Source: an uncultured Mitsuokella sp.
GTDB lineage: Bacteria; Bacillota; Negativicutes; Selenomonadales; Selenomonadaceae
NCBI GenBank assembly: GCA_900770895.1
Contig: CAAGMF010000007.1
Location: forward strand, 1-15,495
Direction: 5' to 3'
DNA length: 15,495 nt
The notes under the pieces were generated by a model. It worked only from the letters and a program-made list of their open reading frames with translations. It was not told the origin of the DNA and made no database searches. The number at the start of each line of letters is the position of its first letter. The stretch's first letter is position 1. Positions 15,247 through 15,495 of the stretch are shown one piece after another. Position numbers and translations under genes: made by a program.

Positions 15247-15275
15247 TATATACCACATAAGCCTATGATTGTCAA
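15247..15275 (-). promoter_or_regulatory. Strong sigma-A promoter of dnaG-rpoD
   Basis: On the minus strand a perfect -35 TTGACA (15275-15270) and -10 TATATA (15252-15247, 5/6) are separated by 17 nt. A TGG just before the -10 forms an extended -10. The predicted start near 15240 gives a leader of about 48 nt to the dnaG ATG. This is the best promoter in the window. Confidence 0.88.
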
Positions 15276-15379
15276 CCTTCTCCCACCGCGAACACCGGAA
15301 TATTCTCCGGGCTTACGATAATATATATTCACCATATACAGGCTATTTCCTTTTTTTAAGCAGGAAAAATTTCCAGCTG

Positions 15380-15495
15380 GTCATAAAGTGAGACTTATTC
15401 AGAGGGAGTTTTTACTCCCTCTGAATTTAGTCGAACTTACCCAGGGCTTTAGGGGCGCTTATCTCCCGCCTGAAGAGGCGGGAGTCTTAGCGCCC
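15380..15495 (-). mobile_element. Possible IS200/IS605-type (TnpB) right end / omega-RNA region, truncated by window edge
   Basis: Two strong hairpins lie back to back with no ORF. One has a 13-bp stem with loop TTTT (arms 15397-15409 and 15414-15426). The other has a 9-bp inner stem CTCCCGCCT/AGGCGGGAG (15463-15471, 15476-15484) inside an outer stem GGGCGCT/AGCGCCC (15453-15459, 15489-15495), ending exactly at the window edge. The minus-strand string between them (GGGTAAGTTCGACTAAAT) and the boundary-like AAGTCTCACTTTATGA (15395-15380) resemble 3' ends of IS605-family TnpB elements as I remember them. That recognition is from memory and not checked. If right, tnpB should lie just outside the window on the minus strand. 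Confidence 0.5.

Noticed and set aside
15293..15309. Palindrome CCGGA/TCCGG around AATATTC upstream of the dnaG promoter, as an operator
   Set aside because: Only a 5-bp arm with no match to a LexA-type or other known box that I can name, so not listed as a site.
15380..15495. CRISPR array at the right edge
   Set aside because: The two palindromes are different from each other and not regularly spaced; no repeated unit is seen.

Overview
The window looks like a chromosomal housekeeping segment from an anaerobic, fairly GC-rich Firmicute. My best guess is the Negativicutes (Selenomonas/Mitsuokella-like); this is inferred from protein style and gene order, since no rRNA or other definitive marker is present. 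Every well-supported gene lies on the minus strand. Coding DNA is GC-rich and the gaps are clearly AT-rich. Four transcription blocks can be read, right to left.

(1) 15495-12039: a structured end resembling the right end / omega-RNA region of an IS200/IS605-type TnpB element, cut by the window edge. It is followed by a near-consensus sigma-A promoter, dnaG (primase), rpoD (primary sigma factor) and a hairpin terminator. (2) 12020-6837: a promoter, then tgt, yajC, 5-formyltetrahydrofolate cyclo-ligase, a SpoIIE/PP2C-like protein, secD and secF. This is the widespread tgt-yajC-secD-secF cluster with two extra genes between yajC and secD. (3) 6499-3677: a promoter, a DcuC-type C4-dicarboxylate carrier and a PepT-like M20 peptidase, ending at a clear terminator. 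(4) 3611-1: a promoter, recJ, and the first two-thirds of a bifunctional RelA/SpoT (p)ppGpp enzyme, translationally coupled by an ATGA overlap.

The most interesting structure is in the gaps. A hairpin-bearing repeat of about 60 bp follows secF, and a diverged copy in the same orientation follows the PepT-like gene. The dcuC-peptidase pair is therefore bracketed by direct repeats and sits between secF and recJ, which are neighbours in many Firmicutes. The second repeat copy is split in its loop by a 150-bp palindromic MITE-like sequence flanked by a 4-bp duplication.

The SpoIIE/PP2C-like protein has lost one conserved metal-binding aspartate. I found no tRNA, rRNA or CRISPR array, and no evident multi-gene defence or biosynthetic system. 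The novelty lies in small repeats, the cassette arrangement and the unusual phosphatase.
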